From Chitinophagales bacterium (GTDB lineage: Bacteria; Bacteroidota; Bacteroidia; Chitinophagales; Saprospiraceae): DNA of 64,000 bases. Below are positions 25,976-34,808 of the stretch, piece by piece. Under the pieces are notes generated by a model. It saw only the letters and a program-made list of their open reading frames with translations, was not told where the DNA came from and ran no database searches. The DNA is taken from contig JAFLBP010000034.1 of the NCBI GenBank assembly GCA_017303875.1, positions 1 through 64,000 of the forward strand, in the 5' to 3' direction. The position numbers and the translations under genes are program-made. How positions within the stretch are numbered: the stretch's first letter is position 1; every line of letters starts with the position of its first letter.

Positions 25976-27016
25976 TCAAGGATTGTTGCAAAAAAGATCA
26001 CTTACCGAACAAATTACAAGTTGGTAGGCTCCCGGCCCTCCGGGCGGACAGGCATTCACGCTAATCGGGCTGCTACTACCGCTCGCAGTTTGGGTAGTGC
26101 CGACTAAATTGCCATTTACCTGGAATTGCCAGGTGAAGGTAAAAGGAGGTGTCCCCACAACATTGGCAGTGATTGTTTCGCATCCGCCCTGACAAAGGTT
26201 GTTATTCGCCGGTACTTCCAGACTGATCTGAGGAGGGGTGTTTACGTTTACGATCACCTCATCTGTGTCGCTGCCACAACCTGATTGTGTTACGGTTACA
26301 GTGTAAGTGGTGGTGACTGCCGGGTTGACGCTGATGGTGGCTGAGGTGGCGCCGGTACTCCATTGGTAAGTACCCCCGCCGGAAGCGGTAAGCGATGTGT
26401 TACTGCCCTGGCAAATGTCAACATCCGGCCCTGCATTGGCCGTTGGCGGATCGCCGTTTAGGTTGAAAGTGATTGACCAACTGTTCAATATACCTACGTC
26501 GGCAGCCACATAATCATTGATATAGAGTTGCCAGGAGCCGTCTGCATTGGTACCGTTGTATACATTGGCAAAGGTAAATGTACCAAGAGCCGGCACGTTA
26601 CTGTAAGGATTAGCGAGGTTTTGCACCCTGCCTTCCGGCCTAAAAATACCGGTAAAAGGCGGCGTGCCTGCAGTAATAAAATCGGTGGTATTATCTGTAA
26701 AAACAGTATTGGTGAAGTTGTTTCCTGCACCGCCATTGCCGGTGGATAACTCCAGCACCTGGCCTCCCGGGCCAATGAGCAGAATCCCGATATCGCCGGT
26801 CCAGCTATGATCCAGATCAATTGTGACATTATCGATAGTGACACAGCCGCCGATTACTCCGATACCGCTAACCACACAAGGAGACGAGGTAACACCCACG
26901 GTGACGGAAGGCGCGCCCGGTGGCACGGGGAGTCCGCCTGTTCCGTTGAAGGTTACAAGTTGAGCATTGGCGACGAGTGGGAGTAACAGGGCGCAGCAAC
27001 AGAATAATTTTCTCAT
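25976..27016 (-). CDS. Secreted protein with proprotein-convertase P-like domain, no sorting domain (possibly truncated)
   Basis: 346 residues with signal peptide (MRKLFCCCALLLPLVANA). Residues about 35-190 form a P-like jelly-roll domain: VTIDNVTIDLDHSWTGDIGILLIGPGG ... DGSWQLYINDYVAADVGILNSWSITFN. An Ig/PKD-like segment with PPTANAGPDVDICQGSNTSLTASGGGTYQWSTGAT follows, then part of a further repeat that stops at ...SVSDLFCNNP. Proteins of this design usually run on through more repeats and end in a T9SS tail; here the stop comes in mid-domain, 5 bases from the neighbouring gene. A deletion or nonsense truncation is likely, though a short natural form cannot be excluded. Confidence 0.72.
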   Translation of the reverse strand: MRKLFCCCALLLPLVANAQLVTFNGTGGLPVPPGAPSVTVGVTSSPCVVSGIGVIGGCVTIDNVTIDLDHSWTGDIGILLIGPGGQVLELSTGNGGAGNNFTNTVFTDNTTDFITAGTPPFTGIFRPEGRVQNLANPYSNVPALGTFTFANVYNGTNADGSWQLYINDYVAADVGILNSWSITFNLNGDPPTANAGPDVDICQGSNTSLTASGGGTYQWSTGATSATISVNPAVTTTYTVTVTQSGCGSDTDEVIVNVNTPPQISLEVPANNNLCQGGCETITANVVGTPPFTFTWQFQVNGNLVGTTQTASGSSSPISVNACPPGGPGAYQLVICSVSDLFCNNP

Positions 27017-27127
27017 GGCAGTTGTTTTTCGTTATTTTAAAAACAGTTGATTTATTGTAAGGTTGGCTACTACTTGTAATTATGCCCAAAATAGTCAAAA
27101 AAACAGGTCTATAGTAAGCTTAAAAAC

Positions 27128-27164
27128 ATCTGATCCCCGCTCGGCAAGCCGGCGAGGATCAGAT
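27128..27164 (-). terminator. Intrinsic terminator after the HYR protein gene
   Basis: 13-bp arms with one mismatch (ATCTGATCCCCGC / GCGAGGATCAGAT) around TCGGCAAGCCG. On the minus strand the hairpin is followed by GTTTTTAAG. Confidence 0.75.
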
Positions 27165-27225
27165 TAACATAGGCGAAATGTGTAAGTATTGATTAAAAAT
27201 TGATTGCGTACAGAAGGCGGGGACC

Positions 27226-27855
27226 TTAACGCTGAACTAAGAATTGGCGGGAAGAAACGGAATTATCGGCGGCGGCAATTTGCATGACATAGACGCCTTC
27301 GGGCAGCCCGATGAGGTCGAATGCAATGGGGTCAACGCTGCCGGTTACGCTGGCGCTGTGTACTGCTGCGCCGGAAGTATTCAACAAATTGATATTGAGC
27401 GCCTGCCCGTCCCATGGAGAGAGGTCGGCGCGGATGAATGAGCTTGCCGGGTTGGGGAAGAGCTGCACATCTAATTTTTTCGTGCTGCCGGAGGCGCGTT
27501 CGGGGCCGCGTGCTTTAATAGCGCTTTCTGCCGATTTAACCGTTACGCGCATTTTAAAAGTAGCTTCATTACCGCAGGTGTCGGAGGCAACGAAGGTTAG
27601 TTCAGTAGTACCAATTTGGAAGGCGGTGCCGCTGACGGGGCCTTTCGTGAGGGAAACGACGGTTTTGCCACCCGGGCAGGAGCTTTGCGCTGCGGGGTTA
27701 TCGTAGTTCACGATAGCGCTGTTGGCGCCGCGCGCTGCTTCCACAACGATGGAGGGAGTTCCTTTAAAAGTAATACCGGCGACTTGAGCGGCGGCGTTTT
27801 GCGTACCAAGGAAAAACAATACGCTGAATGCGAAAAACAAAATACGGGTTGCCAT
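27226..27855 (-). CDS. Small secreted HYR-domain protein with T9SS tail
   Basis: 209 residues: signal peptide (1-23), one HYR (hyalin-repeat) domain at about 28-108 (PSIVVEAARGANSAIVNYDNPAAQSSCPGGKTVVS ... IGTTELTFVASDTCGNEATFKMRVTV), a short linker, and a T9SS type A sorting domain (LFPNPASSFIRADLS to SSRQFLVQR). HYR domains are usually adhesive and occur in long repeats; a single HYR directly fused to a tail is a minimal form. It is exported to the cell surface. The intrinsic terminator at 27128-27164 serves it. Confidence 0.82.
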   Translation of the reverse strand: MATRILFFAFSVLFFLGTQNAAAQVAGITFKGTPSIVVEAARGANSAIVNYDNPAAQSSCPGGKTVVSLTKGPVSGTAFQIGTTELTFVASDTCGNEATFKMRVTVKSAESAIKARGPERASGSTKKLDVQLFPNPASSFIRADLSPWDGQALNINLLNTSGAAVHSASVTGSVDPIAFDLIGLPEGVYVMQIAAADNSVSSRQFLVQR

Positions 27856-28343
27856 GCTTCTTTAAGTTTTCAGTATGATTTGACTAAAAATTACTGCTGG
27901 GGGAGCAGCGTGCAAATATCGGTGCGTGGGAAAAAGTTGAAAGCGGGAGCCCAGTTTGGAGATCGGAACACCGGGATGTCGTTCAGGTTTGTGATCGAGG
28001 GGGAGATGATCTTGTATCCTGATGATTAGCCGGGAAGTTGCGAAAGATTATTTTGGATTATAAGAAGATGGCGTTGAGGCACATGCTTCTATTATAACAA
28101 CTTCAAGAAGCAGGCCAATTTTGACAAAATTACCATTCAGAGGGTATAGCGTTTGTTAAAATACCTCTATTTTGGTAGAATCGGGGTTGGAGGTTCAGGG
28201 TTCAGAGGTTCGGGGTTTGGAGGTTCGGGGTTTGGAGGTTCTGCGCTTCCCTGAGTTTTATTCGGGTCTCTGCCGGTAAATAGAAATGCACCTCTGAACC
28301 TCCGAACCTTCGAACCTCCGAACCCTGAACCTCCCGGGCCGCT
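27856..28343. other. Intergenic stretch with iterated-word hairpin
   Basis: No credible gene. The left part (27856-28180) shows nothing clear. The right part holds the GGTTCGGAG-type inverted repeat described separately. Confidence 0.6.
28188..28335. repeat. Iterated-word hairpin (word GAGGTTCGG)
   Basis: Left arm from 28188 to about 28240 consists of variants of GAGGTTC(A/G)GGGTT. The right arm at about 28290-28335 is its imperfect complement built of CCTCCGAACC words. It lies just beyond the 3' end of the minus-strand PLP-enzyme gene. Confidence 0.8.
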
Positions 28344-29483
28344 TTATGCGAGCGCTGCTGCGAGATCGTCGATCAGATCCTCTACGTCTTCTACGCCGAC
28401 ACTCAGGCGAATAAGGGAGTCGGTAAGCCCGACTTTAAGGCGTTCTTCTTTGGGGATGCTTGCGTGGGTCATGCTGGCCGGATGCCCGATCAGGGATTCT
28501 ACACCTCCCAGTGATTCTGCTAATGTAAACAGGTGGGTGTTGCTCAGAATGCGGGTAGCATCTTCGAGGGTGTTGTTTTTCAGATCGAAAGAAACCATGG
28601 CGCCAAATAGCCGCATTTGCTTTTTGGCAATGGCGTGGTTGGGGTGGTTTTCAAATCCGGGCCAGTACACTTTAGAGACTTTTGGGTGCTGTGCCAGGTA
28701 AAGCGCAATTTTTTCAGCATTTTCGCAGGCCTGGCGCACGCGCAGGTGCAGGGTTTTGATGCCGCGCAGGATGAGGAAACAGTCCATCGGGCCGGGCACG
28801 GCGCCGGAAGCATTTTGGAGGAAGCGGAGGCGTTGCGCGAGTTCGGCGTCTTTCACGATCAGGCACCCGTGTACGACATCGGAGTGACCACCGATATATT
28901 TGGTCGCCGAGTGCAGTACAATATCAGCACCCAAGTCAAGTGGATTTTGCAGGTATGGCGAAGCGAAGGTATTATCAACACAGGTGAGAATACCATGTTG
29001 GCGTGCAATGGCGCATACCGCAGCAATATCGACGATATTGAGCATGGGGTTGGTCGGTGTTTCGATCCAGATCATTTTGGTATCCGGACCAATGGCCGCC
29101 TCTACTTTGGAGGCATCGTACATATCAATGTAGCGACTTTTAAGTCCCCAGGCGCTATAAACCCTCACCATTTGGCGGTATGAGCCGCCGTAGAGGTCGT
29201 TGACAGACAGGATTTCATCGCCACTTTTCAGGAGTTTGATCACGGCATCCTGGGCAGCGAGGCCGGAAGCGAAGCAAATGGCATCGGTTCCGTTTTCGAG
29301 CGCAGCGAGGTTTTTTTCCAATGCGCTGCGGGTCGGGTTTTGAGTTCGGGCGTATTCATAACCTTTGTGTACGCCCGGTGCTTCCTGAGCGTAGGTAGAG
29401 GTTTGGAAAATGGGTGTCATGACGGCGCCGGTGCTGGGATCGGGTTCAATACCGGCGTGAATGACTTTTGTCGCAAATTTCAT
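28344..29483 (-). CDS. Cys/Met-metabolism PLP enzyme (cystathionine gamma-synthase/lyase type)
   Basis: 379 residues, standard length. The PLP-lysine motif HSATKYIGGHSDVVHG (Lys195), ASGLAAQDAVI, and the C-terminal SLGGVESLIGHPASMTHASIP are complete. The family includes cystathionine gamma-synthase, cystathionine lyases and methionine gamma-lyase; sequence alone does not separate them, though the gamma-synthase/lyase branch is likeliest. Cytoplasmic, in transsulfuration. It shares a divergent promoter with a rhodanese lipoprotein, suggesting a common sulfur theme. Confidence 0.9.
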   Translation of the reverse strand: MKFATKVIHAGIEPDPSTGAVMTPIFQTSTYAQEAPGVHKGYEYARTQNPTRSALEKNLAALENGTDAICFASGLAAQDAVIKLLKSGDEILSVNDLYGGSYRQMVRVYSAWGLKSRYIDMYDASKVEAAIGPDTKMIWIETPTNPMLNIVDIAAVCAIARQHGILTCVDNTFASPYLQNPLDLGADIVLHSATKYIGGHSDVVHGCLIVKDAELAQRLRFLQNASGAVPGPMDCFLILRGIKTLHLRVRQACENAEKIALYLAQHPKVSKVYWPGFENHPNHAIAKKQMRLFGAMVSFDLKNNTLEDATRILSNTHLFTLAESLGGVESLIGHPASMTHASIPKEERLKVGLTDSLIRLSVGVEDVEDLIDDLAAALA

Positions 29484-29492
29484 AGAGATGAG

Positions 29493-29511
29493 TAATTTTG
29501 CGGCAAAAATA
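29493..29511. promoter_or_regulatory. Interlocked divergent -7 boxes
   Basis: Plus-strand TAATTTTG at 29493-29500 for the rhodanese gene (ATG 29516). Minus-strand TATTTTTG at 29511-29504 for the PLP-enzyme gene (ATG 29483). The boxes are three bases apart, so the two polymerases would compete for the same DNA. Confidence 0.55.
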
Positions 29512-29515
29512 CCAC

Positions 29516-29980
29516 ATGCGAGTTTTAATGAGTGTATTTGCTGCCCTACTTCTGCTGGCAGCTTGCAAAAGTGACAACAAATCGTCGGTTGACATGCTGG
29601 AGCGCGACAAATTGGGCAACAGCGCCCTCACGGAAGCGTTTCCCGCAACAACCCGCGATACTTTTTTGCTCACAGCACAAGAGTTTGATCAACTCACCAC
29701 AAAAGATCGCAACATTGCCATCATCGACCTGCGTACGCCCGAGGAGTTCAAAAAAGGACATATCTGGCGCGCTACGAACATGAATTTCAGAGATGCGAGC
29801 TTTATTCCCAAGTTTATGGAGTTGGGTAAAGACCAGGCTTATGCGCTGTATTGTTCCGATGGTCAACGCGGCAATGAAGCAGCTTTGCAATTGCGCGGCC
29901 TCGGCTTTACAAAAATCTATCACCTCAAAGATGGCCTGCTCTACTGGAATGAAACCGGTAAAGCGCTGCAACTGAAGTAA
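29516..29980 (+). CDS. Rhodanese-like lipoprotein
   Basis: 154 residues from ATG 29516; an upstream TTG overlaps the -7 box and is rejected. Lipobox LLLLAAC (Cys17). The rhodanese domain covers about residues 52-150: IAIIDLRTPEEFKKGHIWRATNMNF and active-site loop LYCSDGQRGNEA with Cys113. It would handle sulfur (or a redox thiol) at the periplasmic side of a membrane. Divergent from a Cys/Met PLP enzyme. A long GTGTTTTA hairpin follows its stop. Confidence 0.85.
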   Translation: MRVLMSVFAALLLLAACKSDNKSSVDMLERDKLGNSALTEAFPATTRDTFLLTAQEFDQLTTKDRNIAIIDLRTPEEFKKGHIWRATNMNFRDASFIPKFMELGKDQAYALYCSDGQRGNEAALQLRGLGFTKIYHLKDGLLYWNETGKALQLK

Positions 29981-29992
29981 AAAGGTGTTTTA

Positions 29993-30136
29993 GTGTTTTA
30001 GTGTTTTAGTGTTTTTGTGTTTTGGTGTTTTTGTGTTTTGGTGTTTTAGTGTTTTGGTGCTTGGGCACTTTATATTGCTCAAACCCCTAACCACAAAAAC
30101 ACTAAAACACTAAAACACTAAAACACTAAAACACCT
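29993..30136. repeat. Iterated-word hairpin (word AGTGTTTT)
   Basis: The left arm begins AGGTGTTTTAGTGTTTTAG and repeats the 8-base word at least four times. The right arm is its complement, ending CTAAAACACCT, with one extra copy of the word. The arms therefore differ by a whole repeat unit. It lies 13 bases after the rhodanese stop codon and should terminate transcription. Confidence 0.85.
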
Positions 30137-30228
30137 CCCCCCTCCTTCACTCTGGCGCGATTTTTGCCGCATTTAAGACAGTTTTGGCCTTCTCCCTGAA
30201 AAAAGCGGAGACAGGCCCGCCTGATTTC

Positions 30229-30236
30229 TATTTTTG
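30229..30236 (+). promoter_or_regulatory. Bacteroidota -7 box TATTTTTG for the OmpA gene
   Basis: 20 bases before ATG 30257; no clear -33 TTG. Confidence 0.5.
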
Positions 30237-30256
30237 CAGGCTAAAATCAAAATAAC

Positions 30257-32113
30257 ATGCTACAGAGGAAACCCTTGTTCACCCTGCTTGCGCTGCTATG
30301 GGTTGGAATGGTGTGGGCACAAAATGGAAAAAAGCCCACAAACCTGACCAAAATTGCGCGTGAGGAAACCATTTATTTTAACGACACCGCACGCTGGGTG
30401 GAAAAAATGCCGGAATTTGGTTTCCTGCTCGGTGCTATGCGTTATGCCGGTGACCTGTCCTCTGAGCAATCCATTGATCTTAACGGCGTTACACCGCTCG
30501 CCGCTGGCGTTTTTTACCGCAAACACCTGATTCCCAATTTCGCGTTCCGGGCCAGCCTGATGGGCGGTCGTCTTAGTGGCAATGATCAGGATTATACTGA
30601 TTTTCCCTGGCGACAGGATCGCAATGCTGCTTTTACCACAACCGTAGGGGAGTTGGGCCTTCAGCTGGAATGGGACATTCTGGGCAAACGCCGTTTCCGC
30701 CATAAAGACACGGTTTCCTACACCCTCGATAAATACCGGCAAATTGCCTATATCAATCGCTTCCGACCTGGCATCTGGCCCTACCTGTCGGTCGGCGGTG
30801 GCGCTTTTTTCAGTAAAGCCAGTCCGGAAATTGATATGGTAGCCGCTGAACGCAATAATCAGCTCAACCAGGCCAATAAAGACCTTGCCGAAGCCGCTTC
30901 TGCACAATTTGCCCTTGGGTACGGGTTTGGTGGCGGTTTTAACTGGGATCTGAACCGGAAATGGACACTCGGCCTCGAAGCCGGCCTGCGCACCGCCGGC
31001 ACTGATTACTGGGACGGCATCAGCCAACTCGGTAACCCCGATGCGCAAGACTGGTACCTCTACGGCGCACTCAATCTCTCTTTCCGCTTCGGTACCAAAG
31101 ACCGCGACGGCGACGGTACGCCCGATAAAAAAGATAAATGCCCGGATATTGCCGGTTATGGCCACACCAATGGCTGCCCCGACGCCGACGGCGACGATAT
31201 TGCCGACCGCGATGACGCCTGCCCGCACCAGCGCGGCATTGTTTCTTTAGCCGGTTGCCCGCTCAAAGACGCCGATGACGATGGCGTGCCGGACGTAGAT
31301 GACCTTTGTCCTAAAGTGGCTGGTTTGGTGCAGTTCAAAGGTTGTCCCGACACCGATGGCGATGGTATTGAAGACAAACTCGACTCCTGTGCAACAGTGG
31401 CCGGGCTTGCGCAGTTTTTTGGCTGCCCGGATACTGACGGCGACGGTATTGAGGATAAACTCGACGCCTGCCCCACTGAGAAAGGCCCAAAGGAATACTA
31501 TTATGGCTGCCCCGTGCGCGATACCGATAAAGATGGCGTGCCCGATCATGAAGACCGCTGTCTGACAGTGGAAGGGAAATTAGCCTTCAAGGGTTGTCCG
31601 GATACCGATGGCGACAGTATTCCCGATATTGATGATTTGTGCCCTTTGGTTGCCGGTAAATTAGCCAATAAAGGCTGCCCGGTATTGGAGAAAAAGGATC
31701 AGGATCGCCTGATTTTCGCCATGAAATCTGTGAAATTTGAGACCGGTAAAGCCATTCTGAAGCCCGAATCGGGCAAGATATTGGATGAAATTGCCGCGAT
31801 GATGAAAAAGTACGACGGCTATTACCTGAAAATTGAAGGTCATACCGATAATGTTGGCAAAGATGAGACCAACATGCAGTTGTCGGCACAACGCGCCAAG
31901 GCTTGTTTGGACTACCTGAAAAATAAAGGGGTTATGGAAAAGCGCATGAGTGCGCAGGGCTTTGGCAAAACAAAGCCATTGGGAGAAAACAAAACGGCGG
32001 CCGGAAGAGCCCGGAACCGCCGTGTTGAATTCCATTTATATTTGCCGGAATTGGAGCAAAATGGCGCTACTTCGGATCGCGAAGTGCAAAAAGCTAAAAT
32101 TTCGGACAAATAA
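30257..32113 (+). CDS. OmpA-family outer-membrane protein with thrombospondin type-3 repeats
   Basis: 618 residues: signal peptide (1-21), an N-terminal beta-barrel-like region to about 275, then six or seven calcium-binding TSP3-type repeats (DRDGDGTPDKKDKCPD, DTDGDGIEDKLDSC and similar) to about 480. A C-terminal OmpA peptidoglycan-binding domain follows (VKFETGKAILKPES ... IEGHTDNVGKDETN ... SAQRAKACLDYLK ... GRARNRRVEFHLYL). It would tie the outer membrane to the wall. Its last 20 bases overlap the convergent PorP/SprF gene. Confidence 0.93.
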   Translation: MLQRKPLFTLLALLWVGMVWAQNGKKPTNLTKIAREETIYFNDTARWVEKMPEFGFLLGAMRYAGDLSSEQSIDLNGVTPLAAGVFYRKHLIPNFAFRASLMGGRLSGNDQDYTDFPWRQDRNAAFTTTVGELGLQLEWDILGKRRFRHKDTVSYTLDKYRQIAYINRFRPGIWPYLSVGGGAFFSKASPEIDMVAAERNNQLNQANKDLAEAASAQFALGYGFGGGFNWDLNRKWTLGLEAGLRTAGTDYWDGISQLGNPDAQDWYLYGALNLSFRFGTKDRDGDGTPDKKDKCPDIAGYGHTNGCPDADGDDIADRDDACPHQRGIVSLAGCPLKDADDDGVPDVDDLCPKVAGLVQFKGCPDTDGDGIEDKLDSCATVAGLAQFFGCPDTDGDGIEDKLDACPTEKGPKEYYYGCPVRDTDKDGVPDHEDRCLTVEGKLAFKGCPDTDGDSIPDIDDLCPLVAGKLANKGCPVLEKKDQDRLIFAMKSVKFETGKAILKPESGKILDEIAAMMKKYDGYYLKIEGHTDNVGKDETNMQLSAQRAKACLDYLKNKGVMEKRMSAQGFGKTKPLGENKTAAGRARNRRVEFHLYLPELEQNGATSDREVQKAKISDK

Positions 32114-33128
32114 TATCCTCGCTGTCGTAGTTGCCTAAGTAGGCGATGGATAATTCAAATGCGCCCTGACGCTGGTTGGCGCCCAGGGCTTTGAGGTTGA
32201 GGTCGTAGCTCAATCCGAACAATACGTTGTTGATTTCCAGTCCGGCCATAGCTACGATAGCATCCAGTCCGAACCCGTCGCTGTTGCGAACCGGGCGTGC
32301 CCAGCCGCCGAGGTGCAAGGCTGAACCGCCGTATTTGCCCATTGCTGTCCGGAAATTAGCACCCGCATTTACTTGCAGGTGATTGCCTTGTGCGGCTACC
32401 ATCACACGCGGCAGAAACGCCACGCGGTTGTCTTTGCGCAGTGGAATATGGGCTGCAATATGGCCTGAAGCTTTCATGTTAAGGCGATCGCCGTCGTTGG
32501 TCGTTTCATTAAAAGAGACAATCGGGCGCAGGAAATGGTGCAGGGCAGCGCCGGCAAACAAGCGTCCGTCGCGACCGATTTCTGCGGAATAGTTCAGGCC
32601 CACATTGTAATCGGAGTAGGAAAAATTATTCACCGGAATTTCTTCACCGGTAGGCAGGACAAAACCTGTCTGGCCATCGAACTGATCAAAAAAGCTCAGG
32701 CGTTCAAAATTCACATTGCGCTGGTTGAGCGTACCCTGAATACCCAGTGTCAGGAATTGTGTATTGTTGGTATTCAATGATTTGTGATAGGCCAGCGACA
32801 ACCCGATTTGGGTGGTATTGAAATCAATGATTCCGGTTTTGTCGTTGGTGAACAACAAACCCAATCCGATAGCATCTTCTTTAACCTGTTTTTTGCGGGC
32901 ATCAAAACGGAGGTCGGCGGCTACGGCAAAAGTGGTGGCGGGAAAATCCAGCACCCGACGCCATTGGTCGCGATAAATGGATGCAACGCGATATTTGCCC
33001 TCAAAAGCGCCGGTCAGCGCCGGGTTGATGGTCATGGGCGCTGCAAAAAACTGTGTAAAGTGAATATCCTGTGCGAAAAGACGCGCACTTGCGGCAAACA
33101 GGAGGAGTAAAGTCAGGTTTTTTTTCAT
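32094..33128 (-). CDS. PorP/SprF-family type IX secretion membrane protein
   Basis: 344 residues from ATG 33128; the longer frame begins inside a repeat hairpin. Signal peptide to about residue 20 (ARLFA). Then QDIHFTQFFAAPMTINPALTGAFEGKYRVASIYRDQWR, the hallmark start of PorP/SprF proteins, which help specific T9SS cargo reach the surface. The barrel ends FGLSYDLNLKALGANQRQGAFELSIAYLGNYD. PorP/SprF genes normally sit by the large cargo gene they serve; none is adjacent here. The OmpA-TSP3 gene is convergent and overlaps its end. Confidence 0.92.
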   Translation of the reverse strand: MKKNLTLLLLFAASARLFAQDIHFTQFFAAPMTINPALTGAFEGKYRVASIYRDQWRRVLDFPATTFAVAADLRFDARKKQVKEDAIGLGLLFTNDKTGIIDFNTTQIGLSLAYHKSLNTNNTQFLTLGIQGTLNQRNVNFERLSFFDQFDGQTGFVLPTGEEIPVNNFSYSDYNVGLNYSAEIGRDGRLFAGAALHHFLRPIVSFNETTNDGDRLNMKASGHIAAHIPLRKDNRVAFLPRVMVAAQGNHLQVNAGANFRTAMGKYGGSALHLGGWARPVRNSDGFGLDAIVAMAGLEINNVLFGLSYDLNLKALGANQRQGAFELSIAYLGNYDSEDIICPKF

Positions 33129-33142
33129 CAGACTTGGTTGTA

Positions 33143-33227
33143 GTGTTTGCGTGTTTTGGTGTTTGAGTGTTTTAGTGACTTCCTCAGCAGAAGACGTAAA
33201 CACTCAAACACCAAAACACGCAAACAC
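33143..33227. repeat. Iterated-word hairpin (word GTGTTTnG), perfect 30-bp arms
   Basis: Arms at 33143-33172 and 33198-33227 are exact complements over 30 bases with a 25-base loop. They are composed of GTGTTTGC, GTGTTTTG and GTGTTTGA words. It lies between two minus-strand genes, 15 bases upstream of the PorP/SprF ATG and 9 bases past the stop of the preceding gene. Confidence 0.9.
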
Positions 33228-33235
33228 ATTAATAT

Positions 33236-34678
33236 TTACTTGTTGCTTTGCTTCTTCTTGTCCTCCTGAAATTTGATGACCTGCTCCATTACTTCGTTGA
33301 GTTGTTCGGCGCCGATACGTTTCATCAGGATTTCATGTTTTCGATCGAGAATAAAGATTTGCGGTGTGACGCGCACATCGTAGAGTTGCTTAAAACGGCT
33401 TTGCAGGTAAGGATCGTATGTGTTGATAAACAAACCGTTGTTGAAGCCTTTTTCTTCGATGCTTTTGCCGCAATCGCCGGCTTTATCCCCTGTGGCGGTA
33501 CAAACGGCAAAGACTTTGACGCCGCGGTCTTTGAATTTTTTGGAAAATTCAACCATAAACGGCGCTGCTTTTTTGCAATGTCCGCATTCCGGATCCCAGA
33601 AAAAGAGTACTGTATAGTCGGCATCCACATCCCATAGTGGAGAAGGTGCGCCGCTTGTAAAGTCTTTTACGGCAATATTCGGCGCAATTTTTCCAATCAG
33701 GATAGGCTTCAGGCGGGCCACATTGTCGCAAATTTTCTCCTGATCCTCCTTCTTAGTCCAGTTGACTTTACCATTGCAATAGTAGCTTTCGCCGATGTGG
33801 ACATATACGCCATCCATCCCGACGATATTGGATTTTGCATAATGATTGAGGAACCAGATGAGGTAAAATTTATACAACTCCTGGTTCGGCTCCATTTGTT
33901 TGATGAGCTGATCAATGGAGGCGTTAATGCTGTCGGGGTGCTGGACGGTAAATTTTTGCACAAAGGACTCAATGCGCGGGTGCAGCACGGGTGTGCGGAG
34001 CATCACCGGGTCGGAGATGTCGACATTATCGAAATAGTGGGCGCGCAGCCATTCGCGCTTGACGGCGAAGGCGCGTTTTTCATCGCCGGGCACTTCCGGA
34101 ATTTCCGGCTCGATGGAGGCTTTGACGATACGGGCGGTAATGGTGGCAGGGTACTTTTTAACCAGATCGCCCTGATATTTTTTTACTTTTTTGTCCAGTC
34201 CGTCCAGTAGTCCGGCGATACGCACCGAGTCTTTGGGGCTGGATTTGAGTTGTTCCATTTGTTTGCGCAGGGTATCTGCTTCGGGGCGGGCGGCAGAGAG
34301 GTAGCGCATGTACTCATAGAAGAGTTTGTTGTCATCGGAGCCTTCCACCTTCATTTTGTCTACGGTATTGGCCGCGTCGGTGGTCAGGGTAAACTGCTGG
34401 TCATTGGCAGGTACAGCAAACTGGATAAAGTCGTTTTTGGGTTGCAGCACGAGCAGGTACACGCCGGCGGGCAGCAATGTATCGGCTTTGAAGGTGAAGT
34501 AGCCGTCGGGGCCGAGGTCGAAAGTATCTTTTACGTAAGGTTTATCGCCGTAGTAAAAGCCGAGTACGAGGGTTTTGGCTTCGTAGTTGGTCAGTTTTAC
34601 TTTAATTTCGTGGCCGTTGCCGGCTTGAGCGCTTCCGGCGAAGAGCGCAAGGAGGAGCAGTAGTGCAAAACGTTTCAT
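33236..34678 (-). CDS. TlpA-like thioredoxin-fold protein with N-terminal DUF4369-type region
   Basis: 480 residues from ATG 34678 (signal peptide MKRFALLLLLALFAGSAQA; the 11-codon extension is rejected). N-terminal beta-rich DUF4369-like region (about 24-115), a helical middle matching the DUF5106 pattern, and a C-terminal thioredoxin-fold domain from about 330. The active site is CGHC (365-368) in LFFWDPECGHCKKAAPFM. Bacteroidota proteins of this layout are periplasmic disulfide reductases, usually supporting cytochrome maturation or general thiol repair. The substrate is unknown. Confidence 0.85.
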   Translation of the reverse strand: MKRFALLLLLALFAGSAQAGNGHEIKVKLTNYEAKTLVLGFYYGDKPYVKDTFDLGPDGYFTFKADTLLPAGVYLLVLQPKNDFIQFAVPANDQQFTLTTDAANTVDKMKVEGSDDNKLFYEYMRYLSAARPEADTLRKQMEQLKSSPKDSVRIAGLLDGLDKKVKKYQGDLVKKYPATITARIVKASIEPEIPEVPGDEKRAFAVKREWLRAHYFDNVDISDPVMLRTPVLHPRIESFVQKFTVQHPDSINASIDQLIKQMEPNQELYKFYLIWFLNHYAKSNIVGMDGVYVHIGESYYCNGKVNWTKKEDQEKICDNVARLKPILIGKIAPNIAVKDFTSGAPSPLWDVDADYTVLFFWDPECGHCKKAAPFMVEFSKKFKDRGVKVFAVCTATGDKAGDCGKSIEEKGFNNGLFINTYDPYLQSRFKQLYDVRVTPQIFILDRKHEILMKRIGAEQLNEVMEQVIKFQEDKKKQSNK

Positions 34679-34758
34679 CAACAATCTGTAGTTGGGTGAA
34701 TGAAGGGGCAAATATCCCGGATTTCGGCAGAAATCTGCCCGGGTTTTTGCAATTATTA

Positions 34759-34794
34759 ACAGCGCAAAGACACATTGAGCCGGATTTGCGCTGT
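34759..34794 (-). terminator. Candidate terminator after the small lipoprotein gene
   Basis: 10-bp perfect arms ACAGCGCAAA / TTTGCGCTGT, loop 16 bases; on the minus strand followed by TAATAATTGCAAAAA. The U-tract is imperfect. Confidence 0.5.
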
Positions 34795-34808
34795 CTGCAG
34801 CAATAAAC

